Assembly (NCBI RefSeq): GCF_002272795.1
Contig: NZ_MLAT01000001.1
Span: 62,001-126,000 of the forward strand
Source: Helicobacter sp. 13S00482-2
GTDB taxonomy: Bacteria; Campylobacterota; Campylobacteria; Campylobacterales; Helicobacteraceae
DNA: 64,000 nucleotides
Reading direction: 5' to 3'
Below the pieces are notes generated by a model. It saw only the letters and a program-made list of their open reading frames with translations. It ran no database searches and had not been told where the DNA came from. Position numbers and translations under genes: made by a program. Positions 38,980 through 49,900 of this stretch are shown one piece after another (within the stretch, counting starts at the first letter, position 1; every line of letters starts with the position of its first letter).

Positions 38980-40689
38980 ATGACAAAAATATCAAGAAAA
39001 CAATATGCTTCAATGTTTGGGCCAACCGTTGGAGACAAGGTTCGTCTAGCAGACACTGAATTATTTGCAGAAATCGAAAAAGACTACACTATTTACGGTG
39101 AAGAAATCAAATTCGGCGGTGGAAAAACAATCCGTGATGGTATGGGTCAGTCCGTGAGTCATAGTGAAAACGAACTAGATCTTGTCATCACCAATGCGAT
39201 GATTATTGATTATACTGGAATCTACAAGGCCGACATCGGTATTAAAAATGGCAAGATCGCAGGTATTGGAAAAGCAGGTAATAAAGATATGCAAGATGGC
39301 GTATGCGATAATATGATTGTGGGTGCTGGAACTGAAGCACTTGCTGGAGAAGGCCTTATAATCACTGCTGGGGGTATTGACACACACATACATTATATTT
39401 CCCCACAACAAATCCCTACAGCCTTATATAGCGGGGTGACTACAATGATTGGTGGAGGAACGGGCCCTGCTGATGGAACAAATGCAACTACTTGTACTCC
39501 AGGTAGATACAACCTTAAAGAAATGCTTCGAGCCGCAGAAGAATATACAATGAATCTAGGTTTTTTTGGGAAAGGAAACTGCTCAAATGAAGCCGCACTA
39601 GCTGATCAAATCAAAGCAGGGGCTTTGGGATTAAAAATTCACGAAGATTGGGGCTCTACTCCTGCTGTTATTAATCACGCTTTAAATGTGGCTGAAGAAT
39701 ATGACATTCAAATTGCTATCCATACAGACACACTCAATGAAGCAGGTTGCGTAGAAGACACTATCAATGCGATCAATGGAAGAACGATTCATACTTTCCA
39801 TACCGAAGGTGCTGGAGGTGGTCACGCTCCTGATATTATTAAAATCGCAGGTGAATTGAATATCCTCCCAGCTTCAACAAATCCAACCATTCCTTTTACA
39901 AAAAACACCGCTGATGAACATCTTGATATGTTGATGGTCTGCCATCACTTGGATAAAAAAATCAAAGAAGATGTGGCTTTTGCTGACTCACGAATCAGAC
40001 CTGAGACCATTGCCGCTGAAGATACGCTCCATGATATGGGAATTTTCTCAATCACAAGCTCTGATTCACAAGCTATGGGACGCGTTGGAGAAGTAATCAC
40101 AAGAACTTGGCAAACAGCAGACAAAAATAAAAAAGAATTTGGAAAGCTCAAAGAAGAGAAAGGCGATAATGATAACTTCAGAATCAAACGCTATATCTCA
40201 AAATATACTATCAATCCAGCAATTGCACATGGGATTTCTGAGTATGTGGGATCAGTTGAAGTTGGGAAGTTTGCTGATCTTGTGATTTGGCAACCTGCTT
40301 TTTTTGGTATCAAACCTGAAATGATTTTAAAATGTGGCATGATAGTGGCTGCGAGAATGGGTGATCCAAATGCATCTATCCCTACACCTGAACCAGTGAT
40401 TTATAGGGAAATGTTTGGTCATCATGGAAAAGCTAAATTTGATGTGAATATCACATTTGTATCAAAAGCTGCTTATGAGGACAATATCAAAGAAAAACTA
40501 GGTTTAGAGCGAGTGGTGCTTCCAGTGAAAAACTGCCGAAATATCACCAAAAAAGATATGAAAAATAATGACGTAACTGCTCACATTGAAGTTGATCCTG
40601 AAACTTATGCAGTCAAAGTTGATGGCAAAAAGGTCACTTCAAAACCAGCTGATAAGCTCAGTCTTGCTCAACTCTATAACTTGTTTTAA
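38980..40689 (+). CDS. ureB: Urease subunit beta, catalytic nickel subunit
   Basis: A 569-residue catalytic subunit hydrolysing urea to ammonia and carbamate. Nickel ligands and active-site residues are all present and in H. pylori register: H136 and H138 (DTHIHYISP), the carbamylated lysine K219 with H221 ([10 protein letters not shown]), then IAIHTDT and [17 protein letters not shown]. The flap cysteine C321 is in MLMVCHHL, and the last ligand lies in [12 protein letters not shown]. It follows ureA in the same transcript, and a small hairpin lies in the gap before ureI. Nothing suggests an iron-type UreB2 variant, since no second copy is present in this window. Confidence 0.98.
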   Translation: MTKISRKQYASMFGPTVGDKVRLADTELFAEIEKDYTIYGEEIKFGGGKTIRDGMGQSVSHSENELDLVITNAMIIDYTGIYKADIGIKNGKIAGIGKAGNKDMQDGVCDNMIVGAGTEALAGEGLIITAGGIDTHIHYISPQQIPTALYSGVTTMIGGGTGPADGTNATTCTPGRYNLKEMLRAAEEYTMNLGFFGKGNCSNEAALADQIKAGALGLKIHEDWGSTPAVINHALNVAEEYDIQIAIHTDTLNEAGCVEDTINAINGRTIHTFHTEGAGGGHAPDIIKIAGELNILPASTNPTIPFTKNTADEHLDMLMVCHHLDKKIKEDVAFADSRIRPETIAAEDTLHDMGIFSITSSDSQAMGRVGEVITRTWQTADKNKKEFGKLKEEKGDNDNFRIKRYISKYTINPAIAHGISEYVGSVEVGKFADLVIWQPAFFGIKPEMILKCGMIVAARMGDPNASIPTPEPVIYREMFGHHGKAKFDVNITFVSKAAYEDNIKEKLGLERVVLPVKNCRNITKKDMKNNDVTAHIEVDPETYAVKVDGKKVTSKPADKLSLAQLYNLF

Positions 40690-40695
40690 TCTCAA

Positions 40696-40715
40696 GCTTC
40701 CCCTCAAAAGGAAGC
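40696..40715 (+). other. Small hairpin between ureB and ureI
   Basis: GCTTCC and GGAAGC pair around an 8-nt loop just after the ureB stop. No T run follows. In H. pylori the ure transcript is processed between the structural and accessory genes, so this may be a processing or stability element rather than a terminator. Confidence 0.5.
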
Positions 40716-40741
40716 CAATAAACTCATAAAAAGGATTTCGT

Positions 40742-41254
40742 ATGTTAGGACTCGTATTGATGTATGTAGCGATTGTTTTGATGAATAATGGTTTATGCAG
40801 ATTGATGAAAGCAGATGGAAAATCAACCGCTGTTATGAATATATTTGCAGGGCTTTTATCTGTGGCGGCAAATATCATTGTAATAGTGCATGGAGATTTT
40901 GAAAACAATGTACAAGACCTCTATGCTGCTGCAACAGGATTGCTATTTGGATTTACTTATCTATTTGTGGCTGTGAATAATATCTACAATTTGGACTGGA
41001 GACCTTATGGATGGTATAGCCTTTTTGTTGCTATTAACGCAATTCCTGCGGCTTATTTGAGTTATTCTCAAGAAACCAATGAAGGGTTTTGTTTTGCTGT
41101 GATTTGGTTATTATGGGGTGTTTTATGGTTTACTGGCTTTATTGAAACTGTCCTTAAAAAAAATCTCCCATTTGTTCCTTATCTAGCAATTTTTGAAGGA
41201 ATCTTCACCGCTTGGATTCCTGCTTGGCTTATCATCACTGGCGTTTGGTATTGA
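40742..41254 (+). CDS. ureI: UreI inner-membrane urea channel, short-loop form
   Basis: A 170-residue AmiS/UreI-family channel with six hydrophobic helices. Conserved stretches include STAVMNIFAGLLS, ATGLLFGFTYLF, LDWRPYGWYSLFVAINAIPAA and EGIFTAWIPAW. It is about 25 residues shorter than H. pylori UreI. The first periplasmic loop is only about HGDFENNVQDLYAA and the second about SYSQETNEGF, so the histidines that gate the H. pylori channel by acid are mostly missing. It lies between ureB and ureE as in H. pylori, and its 3' end is close to the ureE start. Confidence 0.95.
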   Translation: MLGLVLMYVAIVLMNNGLCRLMKADGKSTAVMNIFAGLLSVAANIIVIVHGDFENNVQDLYAAATGLLFGFTYLFVAVNNIYNLDWRPYGWYSLFVAINAIPAAYLSYSQETNEGFCFAVIWLLWGVLWFTGFIETVLKKNLPFVPYLAIFEGIFTAWIPAWLIITGVWY

Positions 41255-41273
41255 TTTAGCAAAAGCGGTCTTG

Positions 41274-41807
41274 ATGCTAATTGAAAATCTACAAGGTAAT
41301 TTAAAAGATAAAGATTTTTCCACATTCAAGATTGACTATGTTGATCTTGAATGGTATGATAGTAGAAAAAAAATCGCAAGATGGAAAACACGTGGTGGAA
41401 AAGAGATCAAATTAAAACTCTTAAATCCTCCAAAAATAGGATTATCACAAGGAGATATTTTATATCAAGACACAACAGATATTATTGCTATTAATATATT
41501 ACCTACTCTAACGTTAATAATCACTGCAAGATCTCCTGCAGAAATAGCGAAGATTTGTTATGAGATAGGCAACCATCACGCGAGTTTATTTTTTGGAGAA
41601 AATGAATTTGAATTTAAGACACCATTTGAAAAACCACTCAAAGTTTTATTTGATAAACTAGATATAAAAAATGATGTCTTAAGTTCAAAGCTTGACGCAG
41701 CTTATAGAATTTCTGTGAGTATGGCTCACTCTGAACCCATTTTCAAAGTCAAGGCAAGTCCTGACCTTAAAATCACGATTTCAGGAAAAAAATTTGAGTC
41801 TCAATAA
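41274..41807 (+). CDS. ureE: Urease accessory protein UreE (nickel metallochaperone)
   Basis: A 177-residue nickel carrier that delivers metal to the UreF-UreG-UreH complex. The start at ATG 41274 gives MLIENLQGNL, matching Helicobacter homologues; a TTG one codon upstream is possible. Conserved blocks are DYVDLEWYDSRKKIARWKTRGGKEI, LGLSQGDILYQD-like, KICYEIGNHHASLFFGENEFEFKTPFEKP, and VSMAHSEPIFKV. The GNHHA histidine pair is the metal-binding centre. There is no long histidine-rich tail. Its end overlaps the TTG start of ureF by 14 nt. Confidence 0.94.
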   Translation: MLIENLQGNLKDKDFSTFKIDYVDLEWYDSRKKIARWKTRGGKEIKLKLLNPPKIGLSQGDILYQDTTDIIAINILPTLTLIITARSPAEIAKICYEIGNHHASLFFGENEFEFKTPFEKPLKVLFDKLDIKNDVLSSKLDAAYRISVSMAHSEPIFKVKASPDLKITISGKKFESQ

Positions 41808-42477
41808 AGATTTTCTACTTTTACAAATCAACGACGCACTTTTCCCCATCGGGAGTTATACGCATTCTTTTGGATTAGAGAGTTATATCCAGATGGGTGA
41901 AGTCAAAGACAGTTCTAGTGCATTAGAATATCTTCGTTCTAATTTAACTAGCACATTTCTTTATAACGAACTGTTAGCCTTAAAACTCACTTATGAACAT
42001 GCCTTGCAAGAAAATCTTGAAAAAATTCTTCAGATTGAAGAACTTATTTATATTTCAAGTTCGCCCATGGAATTGCGATCTGCAAATCAAAAACTTGGAG
42101 CAAGATTTCTTAAAACCATTAAAACAATAAAATTAAATCCAAAAAAATTTTTTGAACACTATTTGCAGTCTTGCCAAACTCCAACCCATTCAAGTAGTTA
42201 TGGTGTATTTTGTGCTTGTATGGAGCTAGAAATATCTGCTAGTATCAAGCATTATCTATATGCTCAATCTTCAAACAGTGTGACAAACTGTGTCAAAACA
42301 ATCCCCTTATCTCAAAACGATGGTCAAAGAATGCTCCTAGCACTTCAAGAAACATTTCAAGATATACTACAGACGCTAGAAGGTTTAGATGAATCTTATC
42401 TGTGTTCTTGCACTCTTCATAACGATATCAAGGCGATGCAACATGAAACTTTGTATTCTAGGCTTTATATGTCTTAA
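41794..42477 (+). CDS. ureF: Urease accessory protein UreF
   Basis: A 227-residue all-helical accessory protein that pairs with UreH and regulates UreG GTPase during nickel loading. Typical segments are LLQINDALFPIGSYTHSFGLESYIQ at the N-terminus, MELRSANQKLGARF, SSYGVFCACMELEI, NCVKTIPLSQNDGQ, and the conserved C-terminal HNDIKAMQHETLYSRLYMS. The start is taken as TTG at 41794, overlapping the end of ureE, because no ATG lies upstream in frame and the product begins at the expected point. It is shorter at the N-terminus than the H. pylori protein. Confidence 0.94.
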   Translation: MSLNKDFLLLQINDALFPIGSYTHSFGLESYIQMGEVKDSSSALEYLRSNLTSTFLYNELLALKLTYEHALQENLEKILQIEELIYISSSPMELRSANQKLGARFLKTIKTIKLNPKKFFEHYLQSCQTPTHSSSYGVFCACMELEISASIKHYLYAQSSNSVTNCVKTIPLSQNDGQRMLLALQETFQDILQTLEGLDESYLCSCTLHNDIKAMQHETLYSRLYMS

Positions 42478-42498
42478 CCTCAACAAAAAAGGAAAAAA

Positions 42499-43098
42499 AT
42501 GGTAAAAATTGGAGTTTGTGGTCCAGTAGGAAGTGGAAAAACAGCCTTGATAGAAGCACTCACAAGAATGATGGCAGAAGAATATAGTATGGGTGTTATC
42601 ACTAATGATATTTATACAAAAGAAGATGCAGAATTCATGAGTAAAAATTCAGTGATGCCAAAAGAAAGAATTATGGGCGTGGAAACAGGGGGTTGTCCTC
42701 ACACAGCCATCAGAGAAGATGCTTCTATGAATCTTGAAGCAGTCGAAGAGATGTATAGAAGGTTTCCTGACATAGAAATAATGCTCATAGAAAGTGGAGG
42801 CGATAATCTCTCTGCGACTTTCAGCCCAGAATTAGCAGATTTTACTATTTTTGTTATTGACGTTGCAGAAGGGGATAAAATCCCACGAAAAGGTGGTCCT
42901 GGCATCACTCGATCTGATTTGCTCATCATCAATAAAATTGATTTAGCCCCTTATGTGGGAGCTGATCTTGGAGTAATGGAACAAGACTCCAAAAAAATGC
43001 GTGGAGAAAAACCCTTTATTTTTACCAATATCAGATCTAAAGAAGGCGTTGATAAAATTATCTCTTGGATCAAAAAGAATGCCTTATTAGAGGATTAA
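42499..43098 (+). CDS. ureG: Urease accessory GTPase UreG
   Basis: A 199-residue SIMIBI-class GTPase that supplies energy and nickel for urease activation. The P-loop [14 protein letters not shown] is at residues 8-21, the CPH nickel/zinc motif is in [16 protein letters not shown], and the guanine-specificity motif is [13 protein letters not shown]. The length and motifs are canonical. It is separated from ureF by 21 nt with an AAAGGA ribosome site, and from ureH by 1 nt. Confidence 0.97.
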   Translation: MVKIGVCGPVGSGKTALIEALTRMMAEEYSMGVITNDIYTKEDAEFMSKNSVMPKERIMGVETGGCPHTAIREDASMNLEAVEEMYRRFPDIEIMLIESGGDNLSATFSPELADFTIFVIDVAEGDKIPRKGGPGITRSDLLIINKIDLAPYVGADLGVMEQDSKKMRGEKPFIFTNIRSKEGVDKIISWIKKNALLED

Positions 43099-43099
43099 A

Positions 43100-43876
43100 A
43101 TGACAAGCTACGCTCAAGAAACCATCCTCAAACTCAAAACAAAAGTTGGGCAAAATGGTAAAACCATTATTGAGGATACTTTTTTTACTCCTCCATTAAA
43201 GCTAATGTCGCCATTTTATGAGGAAGATGACATAGCAAACATTATGCTAATATCTGTGAGTGCGGGATTAATGAAAGGAGATTCTCAAAAACTAGATATA
43301 CACATAGGAGAAGATTGCAAAGTAAAGCTAAGCTCTCAAAGTTTTGAAAAAATACACAATACTGAAGAGGGCTATGCCTCAAGAGATACAAAAATAATTA
43401 TTGACAAAAATGCCGCTTTTGATTTCTCTCCACTTCCTATCATTCCTTTTGCAAACTCAAATTTTAAAGGTAATACAGAAATTCATATGCACTCTAGCTC
43501 CAAACTCATCTATGGCGAGATTATTTGTGCAGGAAGAATCAGTCGTGATGAGATATTTAACTTCAAGGCTTTCAACTCTACCCTTAAGATCTATGTAGAA
43601 AAACAAGCTATTTTTTTTGACAATACCATCTTACAACCAGAAAAATTAAACCTCAAAAATATGTGTATGTTTGATAAATTCACTCATTATATCAATCTTG
43701 TTGTTTTTGATTCCTCTATAAGTGTGGAATATCTCAGAGGATTGATAAACGAAATGGGACTTAATGGTGGAGTGAGCGAACTTTCAAGTACAGGAATATG
43801 TCTAAAAGCTCTATCTAATGGCTCTGAAGAACTCATCAAGCTAAGAGAAAAAATTCATTTGCAAATAACACAATAA
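43100..43876 (+). CDS. ureH: Urease accessory protein UreH (UreD homologue)
   Basis: A 258-residue scaffold protein of the urease activation complex. Characteristic segments are SVSAGLMKGDSQKLDIHIGEDCKVKLSSQSFEKIHNTEEGYASRD-type beta-helical sequence (only partly quoted here by key motifs LMKGD and KIH), LPIIPFANSNFKG, YGEIICAGRISRDE and the C-terminal LSSTGICLKALS. It ends the urease operon, and its stop codon lies inside the bidirectional terminator shared with the autotransporter gene. Confidence 0.93.
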   Translation: MTSYAQETILKLKTKVGQNGKTIIEDTFFTPPLKLMSPFYEEDDIANIMLISVSAGLMKGDSQKLDIHIGEDCKVKLSSQSFEKIHNTEEGYASRDTKIIIDKNAAFDFSPLPIIPFANSNFKGNTEIHMHSSSKLIYGEIICAGRISRDEIFNFKAFNSTLKIYVEKQAIFFDNTILQPEKLNLKNMCMFDKFTHYINLVVFDSSISVEYLRGLINEMGLNGGVSELSSTGICLKALSNGSEELIKLREKIHLQITQ

Positions 43877-43906
43877 GAGCTATGCCTTAGCTCATTTGTG
43901 TTATTT
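43864..43906. terminator. Bidirectional terminator between ureH and the autotransporter gene
   Basis: A long two-part hairpin: AATAACACAA (43864-43873) pairs with TTGTGTTATT (43897-43906), and GAGCTA (43877-43882) pairs with TAGCTC (43888-43893) around a TGCCT loop, with a small internal mismatch. It overlaps both stop codons of the convergent genes and serves both strands. Confidence 0.85.
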
Positions 43907-46900
43907 ATTCTTTTTAGCTTCAGTGGATTTGCCCTGCTTTGAATTGTTTGCTTTCTCTGATTTTTCTTGTTCAATCTTTTGAGTTTCTTGCGATTTTTCT
44001 ATGGCTTTTTTATCTTGTGCTTGGCGATTTTTTAATTCTATTTCCGCTCTTTTCCAATACGCCTCATTATCTTTTTCTTTTTTGATGATAGAGTCTTTTA
44101 ATTCCTTACTCTCTTTGATCTGTTTTTCATTAAAATCTTTAAGTTCTTTGATCTCTTTGGCTTTGAATTCCTGCAAAGCTTTAGCTTGTTTAGTTTGCAA
44201 CTCTTTAGCATCTTTTAACATTTTATCTTGCTGATCTTTTGCCTCTTTGTCGTGTTTAGCCTGTAGTTTAGCCTTTTGTTCAGGTTTTGCACTGGCTAAT
44301 TCTTTTTCTTGATTGGCTATGAGTTTTTCTTTTTCTTGCTTTTGCTCATCGTATAAATCTTCTTTTTGTTGCTTCTGTTTATCTACAAATTCTTTTGTCT
44401 GCAAATCTTGCTTTTGTTTAAAATCTTTAAGTTCATCAGTTTGATACTGTTTTAACTCATCAATATTTTTAACTCCCCTAGAATGAATATCTTCGGTTAT
44501 ATTGAGCTTATGATTTTGAAACATTTTGGTTTGTCTCTCTTGGATTTTTTCAAATTCAGCACTTGAAATACCCTTCTTGATAGCATTTTGTATTTCTAAG
44601 GAAAGGGCTTTTTTCTGAGCTTGTGCCAAGGCTTTTTTATCCCTTATCTGCCTATTTTCTAAATCTTCTGAGATTTGTTTGAGATACGCCCTGCTATATG
44701 TTTGTTGCCTGAGAATAAAATCCTCCACATCTTTTGTTTCTCTTTCTTGTTTATTTTTCAAATCCTTTGCCTGTGCAATTTGAGCATTTTTTAGATCTTT
44801 TAAGGCCTTGTTTTGTTTAGCTTGTAATATCTTAATATCATGAGCTAATCTATCAGTAAAAATCTTCATATCTTTGTTTTGTTTGATCTGAAATTCTTTG
44901 GCATCTTGTGCTTGTTTGGCCTGTAATTTAGCCTTTTGTTCAGGTTTTGCACTGGCTAATTCTTTTTCTTGATTGGCTATGAGTTTTTCTTTTTCTTGCT
45001 TTTGCTTTTGCACAAAAGCCTCTTTGGCTTGAGCCTGTGAATCTAACATATCTTGCTTGTTTTTGGCTTGTTTGTCCTCAAGTTCTTTGTAATCTGCAGA
45101 TTGTTTTGTTTGGAGATCTTTTGTTTCCTTTAGATGTTTTTGTTCATTATTTTTTCTATTCAAGTTTGCATCATTGTATATATTTTTACTCACTCTCTCT
45201 TTTGCATCTTCTAGTATTTTTAACTCCTGTGTTTGGAATCTTATTAACTCAGCATCAGGAAGTGCTTCATTTATAACCTTTGCAATAGCAAGTGAGAGGG
45301 TTTTGAACTTAGCACTATCAAGTTCACGTTCTTTTTTTCTAATGCTGATATTAGCTTCATACTGTGCTTTAGGTGTTCCAATGATGGCAGCTTTTTGTTT
45401 TTCAAAAAGTTCGTTTTGTCTGATTGTATCTTGTTTGAGTCTGACTCTAGCTATCTTTTCATCAAGCCTTTGTGTATGAAGTTTGATATTATTGATTCGT
45501 TTTTCCTCAGATAACTTCGCAGCTAATGGAGTTAGTGCGTGACCAAATTCATATCTAAGTCCTACAGAGACCAAATAATTTTGATTAAAATAAGATCCTA
45601 AAAATCCACTATCAATATCAGCATATACTCTCCAATTTTCAGAAACAACTGAATTCACGCCTAGATTTATCATCAATTGCTGATTGGGTTCAAGAATACT
45701 TTGAGCTGAAGAATAGTTCGTCTTATAATTGATAACTCCTCCATTTACAACATCAGCAACATAAAATGCTCCAATCCTGAAATCTGTTTGATTTTTATCA
45801 CTCTTAAGAGAATAGCCAAAATTTGCCCCTACTTTGGCTCTGAAGTTAAAAACATAATTTAAATCGGTGTCAAGCACAGCGGTAAAATCATTATTCGTCA
45901 TAAGGCCACTTTGAGAAACCTGATTGATAAAGCCTCCATTTATTAAACCCAAAATAACCTCGCCAGAAGGCTCAATATAGAATTTTTTGTTTTTATCTGC
46001 ATAGTAGCGATAACCTAATTCTTGGCCAATACTAAAGCCATTAGAATTCAATGGCACATCATAAAGTGCATTATCTTTGATAGAAATTTTATTGCGGATA
46101 TAGGTGTATTTCACGATCGTATCTGTATAAAACCCTTCATCTCCTACCCAAGAGTAATACCCTGCAAATTCAAACAGATTTGCACTTCCATTATAAGCAT
46201 TTCCCTTGATAGTATCATATCCATAGGTAAAAGCACCGCCTAAAAATTGTTCTCCTGCATCTGTGCTCCACCCATAATCATAACCCAATTGAATATTATT
46301 AGAATAGATTTTAGATTCATCACCTCTAGTGCTACTATTAAGACCACTAAATATCCTTGACCAAGCGCCTTGAGCATAAGAGTTATCTCGGAGTTCGCCC
46401 AATCTTTTGTTAAGGTTATTGATATTAGCTAAAAAAATAGTATAGTTTGAAGTGATTGCATTGTTCGTATTAGCTAGAGCCTTGGGATCTACTTGTGTTG
46501 TTGCTGATTGAATAAAATATCCCATTGCATTTGGATTTGCTACATCTTTGGAAGAATCAATGGCTCCTGTCCCTTTTCCAGTGCTAGGATCTCTATCCAC
46601 TCTCACAGGACGAGTACTCAAAATCGTCCTGACCTGATCATAGCCTTGTTGGACATTAGAAGCAGAGGTATCAAAAATCATAGAAGTATTTGGTTTAGGC
46701 GTATTTTCTACCACTGCTACCAAAATATTTTTGTCTCTCAAATCTCCCGTAATGAGATGATTGTAATCTTGATACACTTGTAAATAATTCCTTAAATTCT
46801 GTCCAGTGGCTACATCTGAAATAATAATGCGATCAGTGTTTGTTGGAATCTGGTTGATGTTATTTGTAGTGTCTTTTTTACTCGCATCAATACCAACCCT

Positions 46901-49900
46901 GAAAACAGCATCATTGAAATGATCTATCTCTAAAATGTGCATTGTAGAAAAGGTATCTTTTTTAAAAGCCCTAGTAACAAGCTCACCACTTGTAGCAAGG
47001 TCTATGATTGTATTTGTTTTTTGAGCTAAGGTAGCTTGAAACATTGTATTTGAATCAGCCTTAAAACCTTCATCTCCTGCCCCAGAGAGTTTAGAAATAA
47101 CAGAATTAGAACCTCCATCTAAAACAAGTTTGCTTCCTTGCGAAAGAATGAAGTTTGTATTATCAGTTTTAGCGAACATCTCCCCTATAAAACCAGAGTT
47201 TTTAGCAAATGTAACTTCATATTCTTTATCAGAAGTTGAAGGTAGATTGTACTCACCTCCGACAATAATCCCATCAATCTTCATTCGATAAATACCATCC
47301 TTGCTCTCATCTATTGGAGAAATACCCGTTTTATCAATAGTAATAGAAACAAAATTCGTGTTATAAATATCCCTAAAAGGTTTTAAGATTGCATCAGCCT
47401 TTTTGGCATCTAAAGCGATCATAATCCCATCTTGATAGGTATAACCATTGACGCTAAATTTTTGATCTTTTGGAGAGATGATAGTAGCACCACTTTTGAT
47501 ACATTCATCAGTTATGCCTGAATTGCATCCAACTTTATTAGCAAAAAAATCATTAGTCTCATTTTTATCAAAACCATCAGCAAAGATAATATTAGCAGTA
47601 CCGCCACTATAATCCACATGAGCACTACCACTCACAGGCCCTTCCACTGCAATATTAGCAGTCCCTCCATTATAATTACCGATATGAAAAATAGGATAGA
47701 TTTTTTTACTTGTAAGCACAGCAGCAATCTCAGGGCTGATAGTGAGAGTCACGTTGCTCTCTCCATTGTAAGTGTTAATCCTAGATACTTCATCATAAGG
47801 GTTGGTATATAAAGACATATTTAAATCAACAAAGTTTTTGCCATTATAAGTATCCATTGATCCAGCAAACACAGACCCATTTTTAATCTGCGTGATATTG
47901 ACTCCACCATTTGTGATAATATCTCCATAAATTTGAGAATTATCTAATGTGGTATAGCTAACACCATTAAAAGTTATGATATCCCCTATCATTCCTGAAT
48001 TTAATAAAGTAGTTTGCGTAAGCATCCCAACCCCACTAGCTTTTATATCTCCAATAAACAAATTGCTACTCATATTGATAGTGCTCTGAACTTTTTTGAT
48101 ATTCTTCGCATTACCATTTTGAATGATAATATCTCCCAACACCGCTCCATTTTTAAAGGTGATGGTATTAGTAGTATCTGAAAGTGAGGACGAACCTATG
48201 GTGAGGCCACCTTCAAAAAGATCAGGTGTGATCGCATTAAGTGTTCGAATAAAATCAGGAGTCATTCCTCCAATAATCATTTTAAGTTTTAATTCTGTCA
48301 TTTTAGTAGGATCAAAAGGATTGCTAGAACTTGCAGTACTCGTTGTAGTAGGAGAGATATAAGCTCCTGTACTTGAAGAGAGCTTGGTATTAATAAAACT
48401 AAGAGTATTGGACTTTCCTCCAGCAATCAGAACATCTTTGCCAATTTTTGGAGTATCTGTGAAATCAAGAACATTGATATCCCCTCCCAACAATCTGATG
48501 TCTATATTTTCAAAACTCGAACTAGTTACATTAAAGGTATTACTCTTGCCACCAATAAGTTCTATATAGCCATTTTTTAAACTACTATCAGTGATGGTAA
48601 AAAGATTGGTGGGATCTTGATAACAGATTGAATCATTACTATCGCAATTATTCCAATTACTCAAATCATCAGAAGATATATCAGATCTCTTTTTGATTAA
48701 TCGAGAAATAGAAATGTTAAATCCATCAAAACTAGATTGATCAGAGATAGCGAAATTGTTATTGCCTCCAGAAATAGAAAGAGTGCCATTTTTAAATTTA
48801 GAGCTGTCTTTTGAAACGAAGTTATTGTTACCTCCAGCTAGAGTTATACTCCCTTCAAAAGAAGAGGTTTTATAAACTTTTGAAGCATTATCTTTATCAT
48901 CAGCCTGAAGAGCTTGAAAGGTCAAATCCGCTCCAAGCACAATGGTTTGTTCCTTGTATATTGGCTTTGGAACATATCTTTCTACGTTACCTTTTATGAA
49001 ATTACCATCTTTATCTTTTTTTTCGGGTTTTGTATTATCAGTATGTGGACTCCAGCATCCAGAGCTTCCATCTTTACATTTTACAGGATACTGATCTTCA
49101 AAAATAGGAATAAAATCTTTTTGATACTGAGGATCAGGATCGTAACCAGGATCACCTTTTTGAGCACTCTCGCTAGTAGAACCTGATTGAACTCTTTTTA
49201 TCACAGTACCTGAACCATTAATGATAAGATCTGCTCTAATATTAGAACCTTGAACATCAAACTTAGCATGACCATTAGCATTGCCGAGCGAAAGATTTTT
49301 ATTATTTAAAATAATAGTACCACCATTAAATACATTATTCTTTAATTGAAGAAAAGCTGAATCAAAAGCTGAGTTGAAAATAACATTATTGAAGGTATTA
49401 TTATTCACAACCATCCATTGAGTAATATGAACATTATTATCAGGAACAAAACCTTTCTTAAAGCCTAAAGTTATTCTTGAGTTATTGAAAGTGTTGCCAT
49501 TAAAATTGAAATTTTGAGTCACATCACGTTGATGCCCATAAAGCCAAGTTACATTACCATTGATAGTGGTATTAATGAGATCTATACCCGTATTAGTAGC
49601 TGAATCCACATATATATCACCATTCAAAGTAGAATTATTAAAAACAATTCCTTTTCCAGATGCATAGTTTGTATAATAATTGACTAGATTGATATTTCCA
49701 TTGAAAGTGGTGTTCTGAAAATCTAGCTCTACATCAGGTGGAGAGATGTAATTAAACGACTTCACATCATCATAATCTCTTATAAAATTAATATTACCTG
49801 TGTAATTAGCGTTTCTAAAATCAACCTTAAGTTCTGATTTTTGTTTGCCCTTTGGAATATTCAGATAAATATCACCTGTTATATTGATACGATTAGCATT

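Noticed and set aside
44001-45500. The K/Q/E-rich tail as a separate gene fused by a missed stop codon
   Set aside because: No start codon with a ribosome site appears near the junction and the frame is continuous through the barrel end; it is kept as one protein, although this should be confirmed by sequencing.
45037-49186. Several plus-strand open frames of 60-100 codons across the autotransporter gene
   Set aside because: They lie opposite a single 2116-codon frame, have no ribosome sites or family motifs, and are expected by chance opposite a low-complexity gene.
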